This document shows positions 17,313 to 24,814 of a stretch of 27,596 nucleotides of DNA, one piece after another. The stretch spans positions 1 to 27,596 of the IMG/VR virus record IMGVR_UViG_3300033144_004189; one strand, 5' to 3'. A program made the translations under genes and the position numbers. Below the pieces are notes generated by a model that saw nothing but the letters and a program-made list of their open reading frames with translations, searched no databases and was not told the DNA's origin. The DNA is from a virus. Within the stretch, counting starts at the first letter, position 1. Each line of letters begins with the position of its first letter.

Positions 17313-18896
17313 TTAAAATCCTGCACCTGCTTTTTTAAGTTCTTTTCTTCTTAATTCCCTTCTGCGAGTTTCTTTAAACTCACCGAAAGTGCCTCTTTTG
17401 AATTTCTCCTTGTACCCCGTATGAGGTTTTTTGCCGACCTGCTGCGCAAGCTTTAGTCCGATCAAGGATAAAGCATCAACGAAATCATCGAATCTGCTAC
17501 CACCACCAAATTTTAAAATCTGATTCTGCGCATTGCCGAACCAGTGAGCGTTTCTTGGAAAGTAAACCTTACCCATAGCCATATAACCTTTTATTGACTG
17601 AGCGCGTTGCTCTTTATTCTGAGTAGGTGTTACTTCATCTATCGCTGCAAAAACGCGTTCTTCGCGCATTCTCTTGAATAGGAACGGACCAATGGACTTT
17701 GATATCTGTCCTTTCTCAGCCCACCATGTAATCGGCTTCCATCTATTAATGAGGTCCAGCTGAGCTTCAACAACTTTGTCAGCAGGAAGCTTATGCCACC
17801 AACAATCGAGAATCCAAATATTGTCATGCTGATCAACACCGACCACAAGATGAACGGTGCTATCATTATGCTGATTTGTAGAAACCGCAAAGTCGCTTGA
17901 TGCGTAGATTCTGAGTTGGTCATGAGGTGGCTCATCTCCTATCTTATACTCCTTGATAGATTCTGCGGTGAAAAATACACCATCATCGGGAGTAGGGTTC
18001 TGTTGCTGTAGGCAAGAAAAACCGCGTGGGTCCTGCCTGCGCATTCCTTCAAGAAATTCTTTACCGAACTTGGTAGGCCATAGAGGTTCACCATACTCTC
18101 TGCCCATTGGATCTGTATCTTCATCATCACAAAGAGCAGGTATTCTAACGTAGTCCCACTTCGCTGCTTCAGTAGGATCGTAGTTAGGACTGTCAGGATC
18201 AAGCAAACGACCAATAAGGTCATTGTCACTCCATCGAGTCATAATGATAATGATAGCAGCCTGGTCATTCATCAGACGCTGTGTAGCGACCTTATTATAC
18301 CACTGCCAGCATTGCTCCATTGTAGTAGGACTTGTGGCTTCCACGTCATCCTTAACCAAGTCATCAACGATAAATAGATGCGCACCCTTACCACCAGTAG
18401 GACCACCTCTACCAACGAAAATGCCGACACCACCCTGTTCAGTTTGGATACGGTCTTTCGCCTTACCACCTTTACGAAGCTTCACATCACTGAATACTTC
18501 CTGGTAGCGCTTGGTTGCCATGGTATGATTCACATCAATACCACACTCCTTAGAAAGCTCACCACCGTATGTTGCGTAGATTACGTGATCATTAGGATGA
18601 TGGCCTAAATAAAATGGAATGAACTTCTTTGCTGCAGATTCTGTCTTACCGTTACGAGGTGGCATAGAAAGAATCATTCGCTTCTTCAGTCCTAGATTAA
18701 TTAAATCGAGCTTCTTACAAATCAACTCATGGAATGGCTGAGCATCATATGTAGTTTTATTGTAGTCATCAGAGTCAGCAGGATCAGGAAACATCAACTT
18801 GATAAAGTCGAGGTAACTTCCCTTTGCACGCTTACATGACTGCAGTTGATATGCCTGCTGCAGTCTTTGTTGCATGTCCTGTTCTTTTGTACTCAT
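17313..18896 (-). CDS. terL: Terminase large subunit, 527 aa
   Basis: ATP-driven DNA packaging motor with a nuclease domain. The N-terminal ATPase has a Walker A loop MPPRNGKTES at 78-87, a Walker B strand LFIVDDL at 174-180 and the following IIIIMTRWSDNDL at 215-227, which fits motif III. The C-terminal RNase H-like nuclease is suggested by ASSDFAVS (Asp335), the WAEKG Glu394 and the late FDDFVDALSL (Asp470-474), typical acidic residues that bind metal. Length is normal for the family. The gene starts four bases inside the receiver-domain gene upstream and is followed by the portal. No small terminase subunit is recognisable next to it. Confidence 0.95.
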   Translation of the reverse strand: MSTKEQDMQQRLQQAYQLQSCKRAKGSYLDFIKLMFPDPADSDDYNKTTYDAQPFHELICKKLDLINLGLKKRMILSMPPRNGKTESAAKKFIPFYLGHHPNDHVIYATYGGELSKECGIDVNHTMATKRYQEVFSDVKLRKGGKAKDRIQTEQGGVGIFVGRGGPTGGKGAHLFIVDDLVKDDVEATSPTTMEQCWQWYNKVATQRLMNDQAAIIIIMTRWSDNDLIGRLLDPDSPNYDPTEAAKWDYVRIPALCDDEDTDPMGREYGEPLWPTKFGKEFLEGMRRQDPRGFSCLQQQNPTPDDGVFFTAESIKEYKIGDEPPHDQLRIYASSDFAVSTNQHNDSTVHLVVGVDQHDNIWILDCWWHKLPADKVVEAQLDLINRWKPITWWAEKGQISKSIGPFLFKRMREERVFAAIDEVTPTQNKEQRAQSIKGYMAMGKVYFPRNAHWFGNAQNQILKFGGGSRFDDFVDALSLIGLKLAQQVGKKPHTGYKEKFKRGTFGEFKETRRRELRRKELKKAGAGF

Positions 18897-19228
18897 TTTA
18901 ATATCTCATCAATTTTAGATTTCAAATTACTTTTATCAATTACATCAGTAAATTCATCGCAGGTCTTCTTATCGGGTAAGTGACCTGTAACCAAATATAC
19001 TGGAATTGTCAGATTTATTTCATCTACAATTTTAAGTACGTCCTTTGCTGTTTTAAGACCCATATAAAAGTCAGTGAAGACCGCCTCGATGTCGTCATCA
19101 GATTCTAAGATACTCTTAGCTTCCTTTGGTGAGGATGCATAAATAGTCTCTACATGCGCGTATTCCTTGACGTGGTATTCCCACATCTTCTGGTCGTGCA
19201 TTAAATCATCTATGACAAGTATCTTCAT
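18893..19228 (-). CDS. Stand-alone CheY-like response-regulator receiver domain, 111 aa
   Basis: A complete receiver fold and nothing else. The first strand MKILVIDD ends in the acidic pair Asp7-Asp8, strand 3 AVFTDFYMG carries the phospho-acceptor Asp53, strand 4 VYLVTG has the switch Thr81, and the strand-5 position DVIDKSNL has the conserved Lys98, followed by Ser rather than the common Pro. Family knowledge: such domains accept phosphate from a histidine kinase and change partner binding. There is no output domain, so it would act by protein contact, perhaps competing with host regulators; that role is inference. It overlaps the membrane-protein gene (TAATG) and terL (ATGA), so it is made with the late genes. 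Confidence 0.85.
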   Translation of the reverse strand: MKILVIDDLMHDQKMWEYHVKEYAHVETIYASSPKEAKSILESDDDIEAVFTDFYMGLKTAKDVLKIVDEINLTIPVYLVTGHLPDKKTCDEFTDVIDKSNLKSKIDEILK

Positions 19229-19605
19229 TAAGCCATTAATTTATCGAGCCACCCAAACTCTTTTGCTGCCCAAATTATGAAGCCCAAAACAAACATTCCT
19301 TTCCAGGCGTATTGCTCAAGCTTACCAGTTCTGGCATCCTGCTTCTCAAGAGTCTTATCCTGCTCCTGGTCCTTTTGAATAAGACCCTTAACATTCAAAT
19401 CCTTGTTACCGAATAAAACCAAATGACTATCTTTTTGGAGTTCTTCAAGAGCCTTCAAGCTCTTGTTGATTCCGTTTATCATAGTCTGTTGGTTGTCGAG
19501 CGTTTGCTTCATCAACACTATATCTTTCCCCATAGATTTATCCTGCTCGAACAAGAGAGATATCTGACTGTTTCTATCAGGTGGTATTTCATCTTCGTAT
19601 GCCAT
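19228..19605 (-). CDS. Coiled-coil protein with C-terminal membrane anchor, 125 aa
   Basis: Residues 1-100 are charged and helical, with heptad-like segments (MKQTLDNQQTMINGINKSLK; KDQEQDKTLEKQDARTGKLE). One hydrophobic segment follows at about 102-115 (GMFVLGFIIWAA), then a short polar end, so the chain is probably anchored in the inner membrane by its C-terminus with the coiled coil on one face. This layout resembles XhlA-type lysis accessory proteins and is next to a holin-like gene, so a lysis role is likely but unproven. It lacks an N-terminal signal, so it is not a typical inner spanin. It overlaps the downstream receiver gene (TAATG). Confidence 0.65.
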   Translation of the reverse strand: MAYEDEIPPDRNSQISLLFEQDKSMGKDIVLMKQTLDNQQTMINGINKSLKALEELQKDSHLVLFGNKDLNVKGLIQKDQEQDKTLEKQDARTGKLEQYAWKGMFVLGFIIWAAKEFGWLDKLMA

Positions 19606-19617
19606 ATTCCAACGTCA

Positions 19618-20061
19618 TTAATATTTCCTTACCTTCATTGCTCCTACGCCAAAATGGAAGAAGATGATTGAGATAACGCTATGTGATACATAAGGCGGTA
19701 ACACAAAACCATCAGCAGTCACGGTTTCTACACCGCCACCAGAAGTCCATAATCCAAATAAGTATTCCTTGATAGGAACTTCATAAAGATAGGATACTGA
19801 TACGCCATCACTCCAAGATGCTAATACCAAACCAAGAAATGCTACCGCCACAACACACAGGACTATAAACCTGCGTGAGAATGAATCAGTAACTCTCTTC
19901 GCTGCAGAATCAGCAGAGTCATCTTTACCCTGAGTTCGCTTTAACGCTAAGTCTACCATAGAAGACATATTGGCCTGTTCCTGCGCCTTGTAGCGCATAT
20001 ACGCGCCAGCGATAGCAGATACAGCGCCTGTGATTACTTCTGATGGTAGCGAGTCAAGCAT
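19618..20061 (-). CDS. Putative holin-like membrane protein, 147 aa
   Basis: I start it at the ATG at 20061, inside the TAATG stop-start overlap with the preceding gene, rather than 17 codons earlier. Three hydrophobic stretches are visible: a weak one at 6-22 (PSEVITGAVSAIAGAYM), a clear one at 65-82 (FIVLCVVAVAFLGLVLAS) and a third at about 122-143 (PPYVSHSVISIIFFHFGVG). Basic residues (KRVTDSFSRR) lie before the second. The size and topology fit a three-segment holin of the gene-transfer-agent type, and the neighbour encodes an anchored coiled coil. No endolysin is next to it, so the holin reading rests on topology and context. Confidence 0.55.
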   Translation of the reverse strand: MLDSLPSEVITGAVSAIAGAYMRYKAQEQANMSSMVDLALKRTQGKDDSADSAAKRVTDSFSRRFIVLCVVAVAFLGLVLASWSDGVSVSYLYEVPIKEYLFGLWTSGGGVETVTADGFVLPPYVSHSVISIIFFHFGVGAMKVRKY

Positions 20062-20333
20062 TACTCTTCTTCTGTTATATTGATAGCAGCAGGTATTTTG
20101 CTTTCTAACCAATCAACGGTTCCGTTATAACCAGCAACATTAGTGATGATAGCAGGGGCTTCTCCACATGTTTTGTTATCTTCATATGCAGACTGGTTTT
20201 TATAAAGGCATACATTGACATTAACACTTATGATTTCGTCTAAGTCTTCAGGATTACGAATGATTCGCTCACCGCCTGAGATTCTTGCTTTTGTGGCAAC
20301 AAAGTCACCGCCTATATCTACATTTACGTCCAT
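20061..20333 (-). CDS. Hypothetical protein, 90 aa
   Basis: Unknown family. The first third is beta-rich (MDVNVDIGGDFVATKARISG), followed by a basic patch (GGERIIRNPED), more strands (IISVNVNVCLYK) with one Cys, then a second Cys in NKTCGEAPA. The C-terminus is acidic (INITEEE). No membrane segment or signal peptide. It is the first member of the TAATG pair with the holin-like gene. The leader TAAACAATAAAAAATC is AT-rich without a clear Shine-Dalgarno. Gene reality rests on the tight packing and the coupled start downstream. Confidence 0.65.
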   Translation of the reverse strand: MDVNVDIGGDFVATKARISGGERIIRNPEDLDEIISVNVNVCLYKNQSAYEDNKTCGEAPAIITNVAGYNGTVDWLESKIPAAINITEEE

Positions 20334-20346
20334 GATTTTTTATTGT

Positions 20347-20817
20347 TTAATTATATTCGGAAGCAACATATAAAGCTATATCTGCTTGTATCTTATCAAA
20401 AAGTTCTTGAGTTAATGGAGACTCTACAACTACATCAACCAAATCAATTTGAGCAGTTATCCAATGGCCTTCATTTAGACTTACAACGACTTCCTTAAGT
20501 TTTTTTTCTATCTCAACTATTTGAGTCATTGGATTTCCAACAGGATCTGATAAGTGCATAAGAGTTAAGTCAGCAGTAATGTCATCGACATAGTCCTTAC
20601 CTCTAGGTCTATGCTTTTTCTTGTATTGATCCTTGATTGCCCTCTTTGTTAAATCAGGTAAAGTAACAGCTTCCACTGTTGCTGTAGCATCCTCTGAACA
20701 CTCATATTCTGGATCTACCTCATCTACATTATCCTCAAATTCATACTTCCAGTTCTTGCCTGTTGAAGCAAATGTATCTTCTGGATTAAGCTTTCGGCAT
20801 TCGTATCTTACTCTCAT
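20347..20817 (-). CDS. Hypothetical protein, 156 aa
   Basis: Unknown family. An N-terminal beta-rich part with two Cys (MRVRYECRKLNPED; EYECSEDATATVEAV) is followed by a basic helix (LTKRAIKDQYKKKHRPRGKD) and a C-terminal half rich in hydrophobic strands and helices (QIVEIEKKLKEVVVSLNEGH; AQIDLVDVVVESPL). No membrane segment or signal. It lies 13 bases upstream of the 90-aa gene and two bases downstream of the YkgJ-like gene, within the same tight cluster. The role cannot be inferred beyond being a late, non-membrane protein. Confidence 0.7.
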   Translation of the reverse strand: MRVRYECRKLNPEDTFASTGKNWKYEFEDNVDEVDPEYECSEDATATVEAVTLPDLTKRAIKDQYKKKHRPRGKDYVDDITADLTLMHLSDPVGNPMTQIVEIEKKLKEVVVSLNEGHWITAQIDLVDVVVESPLTQELFDKIQADIALYVASEYN

Positions 20818-20819
20818 AA

Positions 20820-21284
20820 TTAGTCCGTTAAACGATTATACAGTGCTTGGTGAAGTAATACTTTACCATGTGTTTGAAAGTTTCTTTTTAGGCGATTCTC
20901 TAATGGCGCTATCAAAACTTTAGTTATATTCTTTTTTCCCTTTGATGTATCGCAATTCTCAGAAGGTGAATTAACTATCATCCTTCTGCACATCATTGGT
21001 CTGTCTTCATAAACCGAACATTCACCATTCTTAAGAAATACACATGACTTTTCAGAGTTTCCCCAATCTCTTACTTGAGACTCTAATTTATGAATATTAA
21101 TAGAATCGCTATGCTTTAGGAATAATATCTCAACCTCTTCAGGTAAACATGCTACATGTTGATGACAACAAAAGCTACAACCCTTGCCACAAGATATAGG
21201 ATTACCTTTCTTGTCGTAGTGATCTACTACTTGATCCACCATCTCATCGGTGAACTCACGCTCTACTGATATTTTTAACTTCAT
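20820..21284 (-). CDS. YkgJ-family cysteine-cluster (putative Fe/Zn-binding) protein, 154 aa
   Basis: Cys residues follow the YkgJ/UPF0153 pattern: CGKGCSFCC at 32-40, Cys46, then CVFLKNGECSVYEDRPMMC at 81-99 (Cys81, 89, 99) and Cys111. The pattern CxxxCxxCC followed by C-x7-C-x9-C is characteristic of this family, described as a zinc- or iron-chelating, possibly Fe-S, protein whose biochemical role is poorly defined. The rest is charged and helical. The start overlaps the fibre-associated gene by four bases (ATGA) with GGAGG right at the ATG. It is unusual among fibre and lysis genes; whether it serves phage protein maturation, redox handling or the host is inference. Confidence 0.85.
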   Translation of the reverse strand: MKLKISVEREFTDEMVDQVVDHYDKKGNPISCGKGCSFCCHQHVACLPEEVEILFLKHSDSINIHKLESQVRDWGNSEKSCVFLKNGECSVYEDRPMMCRRMIVNSPSENCDTSKGKKNITKVLIAPLENRLKRNFQTHGKVLLHQALYNRLTD

Positions 21285-21703
21285 CCTCCGTTAAACTCAA
21301 GTTTGGCTAAGTTTACTGTTGTTTTCTTTTTGTTATCGTCTGTATTCAAAGCTTGAACTTCAAAAGTAGCTGGACCTGCAGGAAGGTTGCTTACTGTCGG
21401 ATTAAACTCAGTAAATGATCCTGATGTAATCCCTGTCTCTTCGCAGATGGTTTGAGCATTAGTAATATCTTGAATCCTAACATTTCCTGTTTGCCCATTA
21501 ACCTTTGCAGATATTATTGATTTAGATGTTTGGATACCAAAATTACTATCTTTGCCTGGAAACTGAAAGCTATGAAGCATTTCATAAGTTCCAGATTTTG
21601 TAATTTCTTCTTCCATCTCGGAGTCCACTTCCCAATAGATCCCGTTTACAAATGTGACATCGGTGCCTTGTGAATTTAATTGTTTATGATGTTTTGTTCC
21701 CAT
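21281..21703 (-). CDS. Hypothetical beta-rich protein, likely fibre-associated, 140 aa
   Basis: Function unknown. It starts MGTKHHKQLNSQGTDVTF, sharing TKHHK near its N-terminus with the preceding 176-aa protein. The remainder is beta-rich and Asn/Thr/Gly-rich (SIISAKVNGQTGNVRIQD; AGPATFEVQALNTDDNKKKT) like small accessory domains in phage tail fibres. Two Cys-free halves appear separated by a Gly-rich turn, with one Cys at ICEETG. A Shine-Dalgarno (AGGGA) precedes the ATG. It lies between a fibre-type gene and the YkgJ-like gene and overlaps the latter (ATGA). A receptor-binding accessory or fibre chaperone are possibilities. Confidence 0.65.
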   Translation of the reverse strand: MGTKHHKQLNSQGTDVTFVNGIYWEVDSEMEEEITKSGTYEMLHSFQFPGKDSNFGIQTSKSIISAKVNGQTGNVRIQDITNAQTICEETGITSGSFTEFNPTVSNLPAGPATFEVQALNTDDNKKKTTVNLAKLEFNGG

Positions 21704-21704
21704 T

Positions 21705-22235
21705 TTAAATCCCTAATAGTTTATTAATAAGCTGGTAGATTTCTTGATGGACCTCTTGCTCGGTTGTTGTTCTAACGTATGGATGCGGAATGTCCCCTCG
21801 ATTAACTTGAAAATTCCAGAAATTAAAAACACCTGGACCCCCTGTTTTATTAATGTCCAAGAAATCACTATTTGTTCCAGATGTTATAGTCTCGCAAAAG
21901 TATTGCCAGGTAGATGTAGCTGTTATATTTGAGCTGTTCACTCCATCATGTAAGTCAAAATTTAAATTACCGTTTCCAGATACCAGGCGAATCCATCCAC
22001 ATACTGTATATTCTGTGCTATCTAATGTATTTAACATAGACTGCCGAATAATAATTCCATTTCCGTTAGCAGTCACCGTATCAGCAGTCAGAGATCCATC
22101 TGGTGCAGTTGCGTTATTTCCAACTACAGATGAATTTGACGTAGGATCATCCCATACAGCATCAGAGAAATTACTGGACTGAGCCAAGTAATTCTCTGCG
22201 ACTGAAATTATGGATGACTTGTGATGCTTTGTCAT
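21705..22235 (-). CDS. Putative fibre-associated jelly-roll (CBM-like) protein, 176 aa
   Basis: The body carries the pattern NYLAQSSNFSDAVWD, then TAPDGSLTADTVTANGNG and QSMLNTLDSTEYTVCGWIRL, a layout common in carbohydrate-binding-type jelly-roll domains attached to phage tail proteins (the 'N-F-A-W ... APDG-T-AD' style). It starts MTKHHKSSIISVAENYLAQS, sharing KHHK with the next gene, and ends in an acidic helix (TTTEQEVHQEIYQLINK) that could be a coiled trimerising tail. No membrane segment. Two bases separate it from each neighbour. The likely role is receptor or surface-glycan contact near the large fibre, inferred from the domain style and the position. Confidence 0.65.
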   Translation of the reverse strand: MTKHHKSSIISVAENYLAQSSNFSDAVWDDPTSNSSVVGNNATAPDGSLTADTVTANGNGIIIRQSMLNTLDSTEYTVCGWIRLVSGNGNLNFDLHDGVNSSNITATSTWQYFCETITSGTNSDFLDINKTGGPGVFNFWNFQVNRGDIPHPYVRTTTEQEVHQEIYQLINKLLGI

Positions 22236-22237
22236 TA

Positions 22238-24466
22238 TTAAGTAGTTTTAAGTTTACCCTCAAAGAAGACTCTTACTGTATGCTGTGAGTGAGTTGATGC
22301 AGTTGTTACATCAAAACTAATCCACTGAGTTCCGTCTTCATTCAACAGACTATCGTTCTTCTCTCTTTGATCTGGCGCTGTCTTACTTGCTGCCATCTGA
22401 GATATTGCTGTGTAATAATCATCGTCACCACCACCAGCGTCATCGCCTGTTCCTGTTCTATAAAACATCTGCGCTCCATCAAATGTGATATTCTCATTAA
22501 TAACATCAACCCTATCATTTAAGAAGGTTGTATTCGCTGGGAATTGACCTGCGAAGTTATGCACTAATGTTAGAGATGCTGTTCCATAGCTTGTAGGAAT
22601 AAGATTATTGGTCGCTCTGAAATATGTTCCAGTATTGTTGTTAGGTGCTCCGACATTCGCAAAGTCACCATCAGATGCTCCTGTAATCTGGTAGACTGCT
22701 CCACCATCTACATTGCCTGAATTTTGAGTATCACCTACAGCTTTAGTGGCATCAATTACTTGAGACGATACAACACTGTTGGTTCCTGCTTGGCGATCAA
22801 GGTTTGCACCAGTGTTATCTTCAGGTGCTACTATATGGAAACCTCTCATGAGAATTGTGTTCTCAATCCCATTATCCATATTATCACCAATCGCAATCGC
22901 ACGTGTTGCAAGAGACTCAGCAGCGAAACCTATTGCTATGCCACCAATTGTAGTCGCTCTAGTCTCAGCACCAACAACTGTTGTGAAAGCTTGAAGGGCT
23001 CTAGCATTGTGACCGATAGCTACAACGCGCTCTGTGTTGTTACCTTGTCCAGCCAAGTGACCTATAATTACTGATTGGAAACTTACTGCACCAGTTGCAC
23101 CAGCTTGAGGTCCAATAACAACCATGTCTGCACCTTCTGCAGATGATACTGTTCCGATAGCGATTGATCGTGCGTTTACTGCTCTTGCTCCTTGTCCAAT
23201 AGCAATAGCATGAGTCAATCCTACTGCCACCCCACCAGCATCAGCATCTTGACCCATTGCGATACAGTGCGCATTTCTGGCGATAGGTGATGTTCCAATA
23301 CCATCGTCACTGCCTAATGCAATAGATGCAACTCCAAGTGCTCTTGCACCGTTGCCTACTCCATTATGAGCACCAATCGCAGTTGCGCCTTGAGCGGTAG
23401 CATCCGAAAAGGCACCAATAGCTATAGCGTTAACTCCAGTTCCTTCTGCTTGCTGACCGATGCCGATACCAAAAAGACCTGTTAATGTAATACCCCAACC
23501 AATAGCTATACCACTGGTTCCAGACTTGCAACCGTTGCCACCAATAGCAATACCAGAATTTGCGCCTGCGAAAGAATTTTGACCAATAGCGACACCAGCG
23601 CCACCTGCACTAGATGTAGTTGCGCCAAATCCAAGAGCAACAGCACCAACAGTATTTGCATCAGCACCAACTCCAATAGCAATACTTTCGTTTCTTGCAG
23701 CCAAAGAGTTTCTACCAACAGCAATTGAGTCATCGCCTTGAGCGCCACGAACTGCATTACCCCACTCAGAGCCAATAGTAACTGAATTAGCGCCTAGATT
23801 ATTTAAAGCTGCAGCACCAGTAGTTTCTTTCGCGCCAGCTATAAGCGCTGATGCTGGGTGATTACCTGCTGGCTGATTGGCAACTAAGTTACCCCATTGA
23901 AATACTGGTCCACCAACAAGTCCTGTTAATGCAGCGCCTGTGACTTTTCTTTTAGCAAAAGCATCTGATGCACTTTCAATAACGAAAACATCGGCTGCAT
24001 CAATTGTTGCCTTATTTGTTATTCCGTTAATTTCTGCTCCTACATTTACGTGAAGAGCGTGCTGGTCAAACTTAAGATCGAATCCGAATACCAATTGTCC
24101 TGTGAGGTCCCCACCGTTATCTTCAACAAGTGTAACTCCATAGGTTACATATGTTCCATTGTCTGTGATGGAAGTAAGCTCCCACTTCTGATAAATGTTA
24201 GAATCAACCTTATCACGAATATTAAAAATATCTTTCGTGCGTGGATACTCAAGTAATGCCTCTTTGACATTCTTACCTTTTGAGTCAATCGCACTGACGT
24301 AAATATTGCCTGCTGTGTTTTGAGGTGAAGCATCCCAAACAATTTGACCATCGCCAGGTGGCGGTGTTGTTCCAGGTCCTACTTCTGCACCAAACGAAGG
24401 TATTGAGCCAGCGCCACCACCGCCTGCTCCTACCAAAAGTGCATCTCCTATAATTGGTGCGCCCAT
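22238..24466 (-). CDS. Large tail fibre with YadA-head-like repeats, 742 aa
   Basis: The N-terminus is Gly-rich (LLVGAGGGGAGSIPSFG), then a predicted beta region (residues 40-210). Residues 228-528 hold about 21 copies of a short motif ending in a hydrophobic-hydrophobic-x-hydrophobic-Gly block (SIAIG, AIAIG, GVAIG) spaced about 14 residues apart, the hallmark of the left-handed beta-roll head of trimeric autotransporters such as YadA. The C-terminal part (about 530-742) has Asn/Thr/Gly-rich strands. Expected to be a trimeric adhesin reading the host surface. It has a clear Shine-Dalgarno (AAGGA) and lies downstream of the collar fibre. Family knowledge: such repeats bind surface structures; the target here is not known. 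Confidence 0.8.
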   Translation of the reverse strand: MGAPIIGDALLVGAGGGGAGSIPSFGAEVGPGTTPPPGDGQIVWDASPQNTAGNIYVSAIDSKGKNVKEALLEYPRTKDIFNIRDKVDSNIYQKWELTSITDNGTYVTYGVTLVEDNGGDLTGQLVFGFDLKFDQHALHVNVGAEINGITNKATIDAADVFVIESASDAFAKRKVTGAALTGLVGGPVFQWGNLVANQPAGNHPASALIAGAKETTGAAALNNLGANSVTIGSEWGNAVRGAQGDDSIAVGRNSLAARNESIAIGVGADANTVGAVALGFGATTSSAGGAGVAIGQNSFAGANSGIAIGGNGCKSGTSGIAIGWGITLTGLFGIGIGQQAEGTGVNAIAIGAFSDATAQGATAIGAHNGVGNGARALGVASIALGSDDGIGTSPIARNAHCIAMGQDADAGGVAVGLTHAIAIGQGARAVNARSIAIGTVSSAEGADMVVIGPQAGATGAVSFQSVIIGHLAGQGNNTERVVAIGHNARALQAFTTVVGAETRATTIGGIAIGFAAESLATRAIAIGDNMDNGIENTILMRGFHIVAPEDNTGANLDRQAGTNSVVSSQVIDATKAVGDTQNSGNVDGGAVYQITGASDGDFANVGAPNNNTGTYFRATNNLIPTSYGTASLTLVHNFAGQFPANTTFLNDRVDVINENITFDGAQMFYRTGTGDDAGGGDDDYYTAISQMAASKTAPDQREKNDSLLNEDGTQWISFDVTTASTHSQHTVRVFFEGKLKTT
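22883..23785 (-). repeat. Coding repeat: YadA-type SIAIG head motifs in the 742-aa fibre
   Basis: About 21 degenerate repeats of 9-24 residues (most about 14), each with a four- or five-residue hydrophobic block closed by Gly. The DNA is repetitive too (CCAATAGC-type words), so slippage or recombination between copies could vary fibre length. Confidence 0.75.
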
Positions 24467-24476
24467 GTCTTATCCT

Positions 24477-24788
24477 TTATCTTGGGTTTAATCCAAATTC
24501 AACTCCTGCACCGCTTGCTGTTCCTGTAAATTGACAGCGAACTTTACATGCAGAAGAACTGAAGTTTCTGACTTGCAGGTCTACGTTAAATTCTATTTGA
24601 ATACCATCAAGGTCAGTCATAGGAATCCAGTTGTTTCCACCGTCATAACTGACTTCAAAGACACCGCTGCCTCCGTTGAATGCTCCTGCACCACCAGAAG
24701 ATTGCGCATCTCTTTCGTGTAAAGTTATTGTCCCATCTCCACCAGGCCAATCAAGTGCGGGTGAAGGTCCTGCATTTATAATTCTCAT
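24477..24788 (-). CDS. Hypothetical small beta-rich protein between two fibre genes, 103 aa
   Basis: Unknown family. A Gly/Asp-rich N-terminal region (MRIINAGPSPALDWPGGDG) is followed by a strand-rich body (GSGVFEVSYDGGNNWIPMTD; QIEFNVDLQVRNFSSSACKV), which has two Cys in CKVRC. The pattern of a Gly-rich exposed loop and short strands suggests a small beta-sandwich, possibly a fibre accessory or joining domain. It sits between the collar fibre and the large fibre, with short gaps and no clear Shine-Dalgarno. A single-domain structural role is the most likely reading but is not shown by any motif. Confidence 0.6.
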   Translation of the reverse strand: MRIINAGPSPALDWPGGDGTITLHERDAQSSGGAGAFNGGSGVFEVSYDGGNNWIPMTDLDGIQIEFNVDLQVRNFSSSACKVRCQFTGTASGAGVEFGLNPR

Positions 24789-24814
24789 ATTTAGTATTGG
24801 TTATTAATTATTGA

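Noticed and set aside
19228-19605. The 125-aa membrane protein considered as an inner-membrane spanin
   Set aside because: Its membrane segment is at the C-terminus, whereas inner spanins have an N-terminal one, and no outer-spanin lipoprotein is nested in or next to it.
22883-23785. Repetitive DNA considered as a CRISPR-like or tandem non-coding repeat
   Set aside because: Repeats are degenerate, irregularly spaced and in frame within the fibre gene, so they are coding beta-roll repeats.
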